From positions 1 through 5,728 of the forward strand of contig JAKACL010000193.1 of assembly GCA_021821425.1 (NCBI GenBank): a DNA stretch of 5,728 nucleotides, in the 5' to 3' direction. The position numbers and the translations under genes are program-made. The stretch comes from Pseudomonadota bacterium. GTDB lineage: Bacteria > Pseudomonadota > Gammaproteobacteria > Burkholderiales > Thiobacillaceae. The notes below the pieces were generated by a model that searched no databases, was not told the DNA's origin, and was given only the letters and a program-made list of their open reading frames with translations. Shown in pieces: positions 1 through 4,461 of the stretch; position 1 is the first letter of the stretch; every line of letters starts with the position of its first letter.

Positions 1-843
1 TTCGCGGAAATCGGCACGCGCCTCTACCGCTTCCGGCTGCTGAACGGCTCGAACGCGCGCATCTACAAGCTGGCCTTCGTCAAGGGCGGCCGCTCGCTGC
101 CCTATCACGTCATCGGCACCGACGGCGGGCTGCTCGACAAGCCCTATCCGGTGACCGAGGCTTTCCTCGCGCCGGGCGAACGGCTCGACGTGTTGCTCGA
201 CGCCGGCAGCCTTGCCATGGGCGACGAGGTTTTCCTGCGCAGTCTGGCGTTCGATCCGCTCGAAGGCGGCAGCATGATGGGCGGCATGATGGGCCGCATG
301 AGCAACGCGCGCCTGCCCGGCGGAGCGATATTCGACGTCATGAAGCTCAAGGTCACACAGCGTGCGGGCGCCGCCCGGGCCCTGCCGGCACGCCTGTCGC
401 GCATTGCGCCCATCGACACGAAACGGGCCACGGTGCGCAAGGTGAATATCGAAATGGCGCGCATGCGCTGGCTCATCAACGGCGAGACTTACAGGGAGGA
501 TGCCTATCCGATCGAGGTGCGGCGCAACACCGTCGAGGTCTGGGAGATACGCAACGCCGACCACAGCATGGCGCATCCCATGCACATGCACGGCTTTCAG
601 TTTCAGGTGCTGTCCCGCCATAACAGTCCGGCGCAGGTGCGCGCGCTCGGCGTGCACGGCAATGGCCGCTCCGCAGGCGACCTCGGCTGGAAGGACACCG
701 TCCTGGTGTGGCCAGGCGAGACGGTGCGCCTCGCGGTCGACTTCAGCCACGATTTCGACGGCGACCAGGTGTACGTGTTCCACTGCCACAACCTGGAGCA
801 CGAGGACAGCGACATGATGGTGAACATGCGTGTACGCGCGTAA
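1..843 (+). CDS. Multicopper oxidase, C-terminal part (5' end outside window)
   Basis: The frame is open from base 1 to the TAA at 841-843 and gives 280 residues. These cover the end of cupredoxin domain 2 and all of domain 3. Residues 11-20 (FRLLNGSNAR) are a typical domain-2 strand. The copper sites are clear: HPMHMHG at 192-198 and HCHNLEHEDSDM at 261-272. The second fits HCHxxxHxxxxM, which supplies the type 1 Cys, His and axial Met and the type 3 His ligands. A short Met-rich loop (SMMGGMMGRM, about residues 91-100) lies between domains, in the manner of Met-rich regions of CueO and CopA. Such enzymes oxidise Cu(I) or organic substrates in the periplasm using O2. The signal peptide and domain 1 lie upstream. 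It is the first visible gene of a same-strand cluster. I cannot tell CueO from CopA/PcoA or another subfamily without domain 1. Confidence 0.93.
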   Translation, partial: FAEIGTRLYRFRLLNGSNARIYKLAFVKGGRSLPYHVIGTDGGLLDKPYPVTEAFLAPGERLDVLLDAGSLAMGDEVFLRSLAFDPLEGGSMMGGMMGRMSNARLPGGAIFDVMKLKVTQRAGAARALPARLSRIAPIDTKRATVRKVNIEMARMRWLINGETYREDAYPIEVRRNTVEVWEIRNADHSMAHPMHMHGFQFQVLSRHNSPAQVRALGVHGNGRSAGDLGWKDTVLVWPGETVRLAVDFSHDFDGDQVYVFHCHNLEHEDSDMMVNMRVRA

Positions 844-885
844 CCGGTTCGATGCAAGAGCGTGGGCGCCGCACGAGGAGGCAGC

Positions 886-1044
886 ATGGGATATGACGGC
901 ATGAATGTTTGGGCTGGGGGCATGGGTTTCGGCTGGACGGACGTCCTGTTCTGGATCGTACTCATCCTCGCGCTCACTGCGCTGATCAAGTACGTTGTTC
1001 GGTCAGCTCATCAATCGCCGGACTTGCCGAACAGATATCGGTAG
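886..1044 (+). CDS. Small Met/Gly-rich single-pass membrane protein, SHOCT-less paralog of the protein at 4155
   Basis: This gene encodes 52 residues. I chose ATG 886 over the in-frame GTG at 862 because a strong GAGGAGG ribosome binding site (875-881) lies four bases upstream. The N-terminus is Gly, Met and aromatic rich (GGMGFGW at residues 11-17). One hydrophobic segment follows (about residues 18-37), then a short basic tail. The N-terminal two thirds align by eye with the protein at 4155-4394: both have a GGxGFGW motif, a Trp-rich membrane helix and an AL(I/V)K(Y/W)V exit. The SHOCT domain of that protein is absent here. It starts 42 bases after the oxidase gene and is probably co-transcribed with it. 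The function is unknown. A membrane-anchored partner or small metal-binding peptide is possible, but nothing in the sequence proves it. Confidence 0.72.
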   Translation: MGYDGMNVWAGGMGFGWTDVLFWIVLILALTALIKYVVRSAHQSPDLPNRYR

Positions 1045-1045
1045 C

Positions 1046-1156
1046 TTGTTGTCCATTACGCTCGCCGCATCCATAGCCATCGCGGCGCCGATGGTCTACG
1101 TACGCTCAACTGCGGCAATCAGGGAATGGACGATAACGGGCGAGTTGCATAGGTAA
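1046..1156 (+). other. Short open frame with a signal-peptide-like stretch, doubtful gene or remnant
   Basis: In the gap between the small membrane protein and the thioredoxin-like gene, one frame reads through from TTG 1046 to TAA 1154-1156. It gives about 36 residues with a hydrophobic Ala/Ile-rich start (ITLAASIAIAAP), then a charged end (REWTITGELHR). The composition looks protein-like and resembles the start of an exported protein. There is no good ribosome binding site, no ATG at the start, and the frame is too short to recognise. It could be a decayed gene start or chance. I record it only because it fills an otherwise unexplained stretch. Confidence 0.15.
1077..1094 (+). other. Perfect 6-bp stem-loop after the small membrane protein gene
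   Basis: CCATCG (1077-1082) pairs with CGATGG (1089-1094) around a six-base loop. No T-run follows, so it is not a standard intrinsic terminator. It may stabilise the 3' end of the upstream message or be incidental in GC-rich DNA. Confidence 0.25.
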
Positions 1157-1174
1157 TGTTCTTACCCCTATAGG
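1145..1174 (+). promoter_or_regulatory. Candidate operator/promoter: dyad GGTAA-N5-TTACC upstream of the thioredoxin-like gene
   Basis: A perfect dyad GGTAA TGTTC TTACC occupies 1152-1166. It lies between a -35-like TTGCAT (1145-1150) and a -10-like TATAGG (1169-1174) spaced 18 bases apart. A dyad inside a slightly long spacer is the layout known for MerR-family metal sensors such as CueR. The weak point is that the -10-like box overlaps the AGGAG ribosome binding site (1172-1176) of the gene starting at 1185, so a transcript from here would be nearly leaderless. A repressor site or a small RNA hairpin are other readings. No regulator gene is visible in the window. Confidence 0.25.
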
Positions 1175-1184
1175 AGATCAAGTC

Positions 1185-1412
1185 ATGAACGTCAGGATTA
1201 TTGCCACACGGGGTTGCAGCCACTACCACAACCTTGAGCGCGAGCTAAAGGATTTGGCGGTCCTCTACGAAGTGTTGTTCGTAGAGGACCATCCGGAAAT
1301 CGTGCAGCGATATAGCATCCGGCACTCGCCCAACCTGGTTGTAGATGACGATGTGGTGTTCCGCCGGCAGCCAACCGAAGGCGAACTGCGAGCGCTCTTC
1401 AATCGAAACTGA
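1185..1412 (+). CDS. Thioredoxin/glutaredoxin-fold small protein with a single active-site Cys
   Basis: It encodes 75 residues from ATG 1185, with AGGAG at 1172-1176. The pattern is a compact thioredoxin fold: beta strand (VRIIAT), active-site loop at GC11SHY14, helix (NLERELKDL), second strand (YEVLFVED), helix (PEIVQRYSI), then RHSPNLVV, where Pro49 is placed as the cis-proline of the fold, and a final strand and helix (VVFRRQPTEGELRALF). The usual CxxC is reduced to CxxY. It therefore cannot form the normal intramolecular disulfide. Glutathione-dependent monothiol chemistry, or metal binding through Cys11, His13 and His15, are possible. There is no signal peptide, so it is probably cytoplasmic. 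The 140-base gap upstream suggests it may have its own promoter. The coding sequence contains a perfect 13-bp inverted repeat at 1259-1290. Confidence 0.85.
   Translation: MNVRIIATRGCSHYHNLERELKDLAVLYEVLFVEDHPEIVQRYSIRHSPNLVVDDDVVFRRQPTEGELRALFNRN
1259..1290 (+). repeat. Perfect 13-bp inverted repeat (hairpin) inside the thioredoxin-like gene
   Basis: GGTCCTCTACGAA (1259-1271) and TTCGTAGAGGACC (1278-1290) are exact reverse complements around the six-base loop GTGTTG. The arms encode the strand VLYEVLFVED. It would form a very stable RNA hairpin in the message about 75 bases into the gene. No T-run follows, so it is not a terminator. Thirteen perfect pairs in a coding region is more than I would expect by chance, though constraint from the protein sequence may contribute. 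Confidence 0.85.
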
Positions 1413-1414
1413 GG

Positions 1415-1471
1415 GCGCCTCGGGTAAGCGTGATAGACGGGAAGGCACGCTTGTTCCGCGTGCCGAGGCGC
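1415..1471 (+). promoter_or_regulatory. Mutually exclusive stem-loops in the leader of the beta-propeller gene
   Basis: Fold A has an outer 9-bp stem, GCGCCTCGG (1415-1423) with CCGAGGCGC (1463-1471). It encloses a 7-bp stem, AAGCGTG (1426-1432) with CACGCTT (1446-1452). Fold B is GGCACGC (1444-1450) with GCGTGCC (1458-1464) around a TTGTTCC loop. All pairs are perfect. B shares bases with both stems of A, so they cannot coexist. The outer arm begins two bases after the TGA of the thioredoxin-like gene (1410-1412). A ribosome stopping there would cover it and favour B. This resembles an attenuator or switch, but no T-run follows and neither fold covers the ribosome binding site at 1490-1496. 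An mRNA processing or stability element is another reading. Confidence 0.45.
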
Positions 1472-1489
1472 GGCGACGCAATAACAAAC

Positions 1490-1496
1490 AGGAGGT
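1490..1496 (+). promoter_or_regulatory. Strong ribosome binding site fixing the GTG start of the beta-propeller gene
   Basis: AGGAGGT lies four bases before GTG 1501 and is followed directly by a basic, hydrophobic signal peptide. This rejects the longer in-frame start at 1345, which would overlap the upstream gene and place unrelated residues before the signal peptide. Confidence 0.8.
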
Positions 1497-1500
1497 CAGC

Positions 1501-2490
1501 GTGCGTATAGCAGCTCTGCGGTTGGCGATGTCGGTCTGGGTCTGTGCCGTGGCGGGTACCGTCGTGGCGGCGCCCACGGTGTATGTACCGCTCGGCTCGG
1601 GCAACCAGGTGATCGCGGTGGACGCGGCGAGCGGGCGCATCGCTGCCAGCTATCCGGGCGTGGACAACCCGCACGGCCTGGTGGCGACGCCGGACGGCGA
1701 GTACCTCGTTGCCGGCAGCATGCTGGAGACGCCGCTGCCTGCAGGCAGCCCGCCGAACGCGCCGAACAGCAAGCTGTTCCTGGTGCATCCGGGCCACGGC
1801 CACGTGATGCTCACCATCCCGGTATCCGGCTGGACCCACCATCAGGCGATCACGCCCGATGGCCGCTACGTGATCTCCACGCACCCGACCCGCGGCGGCA
1901 TCAGCGTAGTGGACATGCAATCCAACCGGGTGGTCAAGACGATCGAAACCGGGCCGGCGCCGAATTACACCGCTATCACGCGCGACGGCAAGCGTGCCTA
2001 TGTGAGCAACAGCGGCAACGGCAGCGTGAGCCAGATCGATCTCGGTGCGTGGCGCGTGACGCGCACGCTGGACGGCGGGCCGGCGCCCGAGCACGTGGTG
2101 CTGTCGGCCGACGAGCAGGCCCTGTACGTGCTCAACCCGCGCGCCGGCACGGTCTCGGCGGTGTCGACGGAGAGCGGCAAGGTCGTCGGTGTCCACAAGA
2201 TCGGCGCGAACCTGCACGGGCTCGACCTTGGCGACGACGGCCAGACGCTGTTCGTCAGCAGCGTCACCGACAACAAGCTGGTGGCGCTCGATCCGCGCAA
2301 CGGCGCACAGCGCTCGCTCGCGCTGTCGCCCGCGCCGTATCACCTGAACACCATCCGCGGCACCGGCAAAGTGTATGTGTCCAGCCGTAGCGAACCGGTG
2401 ATCTGGGTGGTGGACCAGAAAAGCCTGAAACTCACCGATATCATCAAGCTGCCGGCGGGCGAGGGGCATCAGATGGCGGTGCTGCCGTAG
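1501..2490 (+). CDS. Secreted YVTN-family beta-propeller protein
   Basis: The gene encodes 329 residues. An N-terminal Sec signal peptide ends near residues 23-24 (VVAA before PTVYV). The rest is a run of blade repeats of the YVTN / cytochrome D1-like type, each with a PDG-type turn and a strand such as AYVSN or LYVLN. Examples are NPHGLVATPDGEYLVAG (56-72), HHQAITPDGRYVIST (113-127), NYTAITRDGKRAYVSNSGNGSVSQID (155-180), EHVVLSADEQALYVLN (197-212) and LHGLDLGDDGQTLFVSS (238-254). There is no CxxCH, so no covalent heme. The only Cys is in the signal peptide. Such propellers act in the periplasm as binding scaffolds or surface proteins, and the ligand is not readable from sequence. His-rich turns (HPGHGH, WTHH) could bind metal. 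It follows the thioredoxin-like gene by 88 structured bases and ends in an intrinsic terminator. Confidence 0.9.
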   Translation: MRIAALRLAMSVWVCAVAGTVVAAPTVYVPLGSGNQVIAVDAASGRIAASYPGVDNPHGLVATPDGEYLVAGSMLETPLPAGSPPNAPNSKLFLVHPGHGHVMLTIPVSGWTHHQAITPDGRYVISTHPTRGGISVVDMQSNRVVKTIETGPAPNYTAITRDGKRAYVSNSGNGSVSQIDLGAWRVTRTLDGGPAPEHVVLSADEQALYVLNPRAGTVSAVSTESGKVVGVHKIGANLHGLDLGDDGQTLFVSSVTDNKLVALDPRNGAQRSLALSPAPYHLNTIRGTGKVYVSSRSEPVIWVVDQKSLKLTDIIKLPAGEGHQMAVLP

Positions 2491-2531
2491 CGATTCAGAT
2501 AATTTCGGAATGCGCTACAGGCGATTTTTTT
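2483..2531 (+). terminator. Intrinsic terminator overlapping the beta-propeller stop codon
   Basis: The ascending arm GCC-GTAGCG-ATTC (2484-2496) pairs with GAAT (2508-2511), CGCTAC (2513-2518) and GGC (2520-2522). That makes 13 pairs with two one-base bulges. A run of seven T (2525-2531) follows two bases later. The stop codon TAG (2488-2490) lies inside the ascending arm, so a ribosome reaching the stop would interfere with folding. It would end the transcript containing the genes before 2490. The next gene begins only 21 bases after the T-run. Confidence 0.7.
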
Positions 2532-2552
2532 GTAATCAAATGGAGAAGAAAG

Positions 2553-2909
2553 ATGGGGCGTAAACTTGGCGTTGCATGGATGGGAAGCGTCCTGGGCGCT
2601 CTCATGCTGGCGTCTCCGGCCATGACGTGGAGCGCGGAACAAATAATGAAGGTCGACGACGCGGCGCAGACCGTTCAACGGATGGAGACGCATTGGCAGA
2701 CGCTGATTCGGGAAAGCGACCCGGCGCGGCGCAAAGCGCTGATTGCCGAGCATCGCCAAATGATGGCCGAAGCCAGGGCGGCGCTTGGCGCCATACCAGG
2801 CGAACCGATAAAAGGCTCCAGCCCTGGCGGCATGATGGGCAGCCATCACTGGCAGGACCTGCAGAATACCGCGGAACTGCATTCGATGATGCTGGATATG
2901 ATGAAGTGA
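2553..2909 (+). CDS. Small secreted Met/His-containing helical protein, function unknown
   Basis: It encodes 118 residues from ATG 2553, with GGAGA at 2542-2546. A signal peptide spans about residues 1-28, with likely cleavage after WSA. The mature part is mainly helical and charged (VQRMETHWQTLIRESDPARRKALIAEHRQMMAEARAAL, about 41-78). It then has a Gly/Met/His segment (PGGMMGSHHW, 91-100) and a Met-rich end (HSMMLDMMK). There is no Cys. The GGMMG motif matches the Met-rich loops of the oxidase and of the other small proteins, which suggests periplasmic Cu(I) or Ag(I) binding (inference). It probably forms an operon with the gene 28 bases downstream. No confident promoter is visible between the preceding terminator and its start. 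I do not recognise a named family. Confidence 0.85.
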   Translation: MGRKLGVAWMGSVLGALMLASPAMTWSAEQIMKVDDAAQTVQRMETHWQTLIRESDPARRKALIAEHRQMMAEARAALGAIPGEPIKGSSPGGMMGSHHWQDLQNTAELHSMMLDMMK

Positions 2910-2937
2910 TGTCGCTCGGGCCAATGGAGAAAGCAAC

Positions 2938-3417
2938 ATGAACAGAATAACTGCACTGCTGACGATGGTCACCCTGGCGGTTGGTCTGGGGATCCAGCCG
3001 GCGCTCGCCAAGGACAACTCGTTTCACGAGGACTCCGAGCACTACCGCGTGTATATCGGTATCGTGCCGGCCAGTTTTTTGGAGAAAAAACCGAGCTTGA
3101 TAGACCAGGACAAGCAGTTGCACGGTGGCATATCGGAGCAACCGTCCACGACGCAGCACGTGATGGTGACGGTCTTTCGCAAGAACAATAACACTCGCGT
3201 CCTGAATGCGACGGCAATCGCCAAAGTCAGCCGAGATAAAGTTTTTCGAGGGAGCATGATCGAGAAGCCGCTTGAAAAAATGGTCACGAGCGGCGCCGTA
3301 GCCTATGCCAACTTTTTCGATATGCCTGAGCGTGGCAAGTACCGGATCGAGGTAAAAATCTACGAGTCTCAAAAAAATGGGTACGAAACAGTCCATTTCG
3401 CTTACGAGAAGAATTAG
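2938..3417 (+). CDS. Small secreted, probably beta-rich protein, function unknown
   Basis: It encodes 159 residues from ATG 2938, with GGAGA at 2926-2930. The signal peptide ends at PALA-KD (24/25). The mature protein has alternating strands: HYRVYIGIVPASF (35-47), TTQHVMVTVFRKNNNTRVLNATAIAKVS (71-98), SGAVAYANFFDMPERGKYRIEVKIYE (118-143) and ETVHFAYE (150-157). This looks like an immunoglobulin-like or YtkA/FixH-like fold, in which a partner-facing domain carries a basic/aromatic C-terminal strand. That comparison is by pattern only. HGG at 62-64 and a few His residues could bind metal, but there are no Cys and few Met. The GC content is visibly lower than in the beta-propeller gene (about half, judged by eye), with A-runs, which hints at a different origin. 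It forms a likely two-gene unit with the protein before it. Confidence 0.85.
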   Translation: MNRITALLTMVTLAVGLGIQPALAKDNSFHEDSEHYRVYIGIVPASFLEKKPSLIDQDKQLHGGISEQPSTTQHVMVTVFRKNNNTRVLNATAIAKVSRDKVFRGSMIEKPLEKMVTSGAVAYANFFDMPERGKYRIEVKIYESQKNGYETVHFAYEKN

Positions 3418-3427
3418 TCCATTTCGC
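3390..3427 (+). repeat. 12-bp direct repeat straddling the stop codon
   Basis: AGTCCATTTCGC occurs at 3390-3401 and again at 3416-3427, a 26-base offset. The second copy begins within the TAG stop codon (3415-3417). The bases between do not repeat, so this is not a simple tandem duplication. It may be a footprint of recombination or a duplicated gene end. Confidence 0.7.
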
Positions 3428-3463
3428 GCGCCTCAAACCAAGGTGCCGGCAAAATGGTTGATG

Positions 3464-3509
3464 GAGACCACAGTTTCAGTGGCCCCGTTAGGGTCTCTCC
3501 CAGTGGGAG
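3464..3509 (+). other. Gap with clustered short inverted repeats before the Met-rich gene
   Basis: The gap 3418-3548 holds several small perfect dyads: GAGACC (3464-3469) with GGTCTC (3492-3497), CCAC (3468-3471) with GTGG (3479-3482), and CTCCC (3497-3501) with GGGAG (3505-3509). Some overlap and so exclude one another. No T-run follows and no clear -35/-10 pair was found. It could be a weak termination or leader structure between transcription units. Confidence 0.25.
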
Positions 3510-3548
3510 CGTATGGTTGGTCATTTTCTAAAATTGAAAGGAAGAATC

Positions 3549-3944
3549 ATGAAACAGCATTCCACTTTGTTCACGTTGTTGTCTTCCGTGGTCGCGGCCG
3601 GTGTTTTCGCGCTGGCATTGCCGGCCAACGCCCAAATGGGGCCGGGCATGATGGATGCCAAGAAAAGCGGGCAGTGTCCCGGGGCGCAGCAGATGTCCAC
3701 CATGTCGCACGACATGGCCGACCAGATGATGGGGATGTCCGGGGAAATGTCCAAGGGCACCATGAGCGCGGCACAGCAAAAGCAGATGAGCGAGCGCATG
3801 CGCAAGATGGCAACCATGATGGACGATATGTCCGGGATGATGGGCAAGGGCATGATGATGGACGCCGACACCCAGAAGCGCATGGACCAGATGCGCAAGC
3901 AGATGGATGAGATGACGCACGGCGACGCACCCAGGAAGGAGTGA
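3549..3944 (+). CDS. Methionine-rich secreted protein, candidate periplasmic Cu(I) buffer
   Basis: The gene encodes 131 residues. I chose ATG 3549 because AAGGA (3538-3542) precedes it and the signal peptide follows at once. The in-frame ATG at 3513 would add 12 residues before it. The signal peptide ends at ANA-QM (28/29). Of about 103 mature residues, 26 are Met, arranged as MxxM, MM and MMM (PGMM, DQMMGM, SGMMGKGMMM). There is one Cys (Cys43) and two His (54 and 124). The C-terminal part (DTQKRMDQMRKQMDEM, about 107-122) looks like an amphipathic helix with Met on one side. Met-only clusters favour Cu(I) or Ag(I) under oxidising periplasmic conditions, known from CueO, CusF and CopC-type sites. 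I do not recognise a named family. Its isolation by gaps of 131 and 210 bases suggests separate expression. Confidence 0.88.
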   Translation: MKQHSTLFTLLSSVVAAGVFALALPANAQMGPGMMDAKKSGQCPGAQQMSTMSHDMADQMMGMSGEMSKGTMSAAQQKQMSERMRKMATMMDDMSGMMGKGMMMDADTQKRMDQMRKQMDEMTHGDAPRKE

Positions 3945-4154
3945 TCGGAGAAGGGCTCGGCAGAGAAGTTTCAAAGACTTTCACAGCAACAGCATTACAA
4001 CTTTAGCTGTTTACGCGCCGGGCGCACGCAGGAATCCAGTTTGCTCCAGCGTCTGGATCCCTGTCTCCAAAGGGTGACGACTTGTTCAGGATTTCCTGGG
4101 CGTATTGCAAACAAGCAGCCGGAAACGGCCGGAAGTAATGACAGGAGAACAACA
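3945..4154 (+). other. 210-base intergenic region, longest gap in the window
   Basis: No convincing gene lies here. It holds a weak dyad, AACAGC (3988-3993) with GCTGTT (4006-4011), around a 12-base AT-rich loop, and then the REP-like remnant described separately. An in-frame extension of the downstream gene (from 4041) runs through the REP-like remnant and is not credible as protein. The promoter of the gene at 4155 would be expected here, but no strong consensus was visible. Confidence 0.5.
4021..4080 (+). repeat. REP-like palindromic repeat remnant
   Basis: GGAATCCAG (4031-4039) and CTGGATCC (4053-4060) form an imperfect hairpin (six exact inner pairs, one indel). A second short stem follows, CCCT (4059-4062) with AGGG (4071-4074), then GGTGACGA. 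The order of these motifs (GCACGCAGGAATCCAG, then CTGGATCCC, then GGGTGACGA) resembles the dispersed intergenic palindromes common in beta- and gammaproteobacterial genomes, here degenerate. This is recognised by memory of the motif and not by search. Other copies elsewhere in the genome would confirm it. Confidence 0.55.
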
Positions 4155-4394
4155 ATGATGGACGGTTATGGCATGGCAGGCGGTTTCGGATTCGGCTGGA
4201 TTTTCATGGTCCTGTGGTGGGCGCTCATCATCGTCGGCATCGTGGCGCTGGTGAAATGGGTGGCTACTTCTTCCGGGGGAAACGGGCGCAGCGGCGGCGA
4301 CAGCAAGGCGCTGGACATCCTCAAGCAACGGTATGCGCGCGGCGAAATCGACGAACAGGAGTTTCAGAAGCGGAAGCGCGATTTGACTGACTAG
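4155..4394 (+). CDS. SHOCT-domain single-pass membrane protein
   Basis: It encodes 79 residues. I chose ATG 4155, seven bases after AGGAG (4143-4147). ATG 4158 is an equal alternative. Residues 1-15 are Gly/Met/aromatic (GYGMAGGFGFGW region), 16-36 form one Trp-rich membrane helix, 37-50 are a Gly/Ser linker, and about 52-78 are a SHOCT domain (ALDILKQRYARGEIDEQEFQKRKRDL). SHOCT is a short C-terminal domain typical of small proteins with oligomerisation or degradation-related roles; the exact role is not known. The protein is paralogous to the one at 886-1044. The repeated N-terminal design next to metal-handling genes suggests a membrane adaptor. It is followed by a GC-rich hairpin and then the Spy-like gene 67 bases on. 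Confidence 0.88.
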   Translation: MMDGYGMAGGFGFGWIFMVLWWALIIVGIVALVKWVATSSGGNGRSGGDSKALDILKQRYARGEIDEQEFQKRKRDLTD

Positions 4395-4404
4395 CAGCCA
4401 AGCG

Positions 4405-4432
4405 AGCCCCGGGCGCGGGCACCGCGTGGGCT
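4405..4432 (+). other. GC-rich compound hairpin between the SHOCT and Spy-like genes
   Basis: AGCCC (4405-4409) pairs with GGGCT (4428-4432). Inside it CGCGG (4414-4418) pairs with CCGCG (4422-4426), with a CGGG bulge on the left arm. No T-run follows, so termination would be weak at best. It may partly separate expression of the two genes or protect an mRNA end. Confidence 0.4.
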
Positions 4433-4461
4433 GAGCATCCTGTTTGCAGAAAGGGAAAGAG

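Noticed and set aside
842..849. Palindrome AACCGGTT at the oxidase stop codon
   Set aside because: Eight bases is common by chance, and no surrounding promoter or terminator elements support a role.
1345..1500. Longer start for the beta-propeller gene
   Set aside because: It would overlap the thioredoxin-like gene and put unrelated residues before a clear signal peptide. The ribosome binding site at 1490-1496 supports GTG 1501.
1399..2469. Long reverse-strand open frame (356 residues) opposite the beta-propeller gene
   Set aside because: Its translation is Arg/His/Ala-rich low-quality sequence typical of an antisense shadow of high-GC coding DNA. The + strand has a signal peptide, ribosome binding site and repeats.
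2498..2536. Promoter-like boxes (GATAAT at 2498, TGTAAT at 2531) before the gene at 2553
   Set aside because: Each resembles a -10 box, but no suitable -35 sits at the right distance, and the region is better explained as a terminator.
2602..3396. Reverse-strand open frame of 264 residues spanning two + strand genes
   Set aside because: It crosses two well-supported genes with signal peptides, shows no recognisable domain, and has shadow-like composition.
3377..3910. Forward open frame of 177 residues overlapping the end of one gene and the Met-rich gene
   Set aside because: It reads the Met-rich gene in another frame and produces Gly/His/Asp low-complexity sequence, with no ribosome binding site.
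4041..4154. Upstream extension of the SHOCT protein
   Set aside because: It translates the REP-like remnant and places a non-membrane tail before the conserved Gly/Met start. The AGGAG site at 4143-4147 supports 4155.
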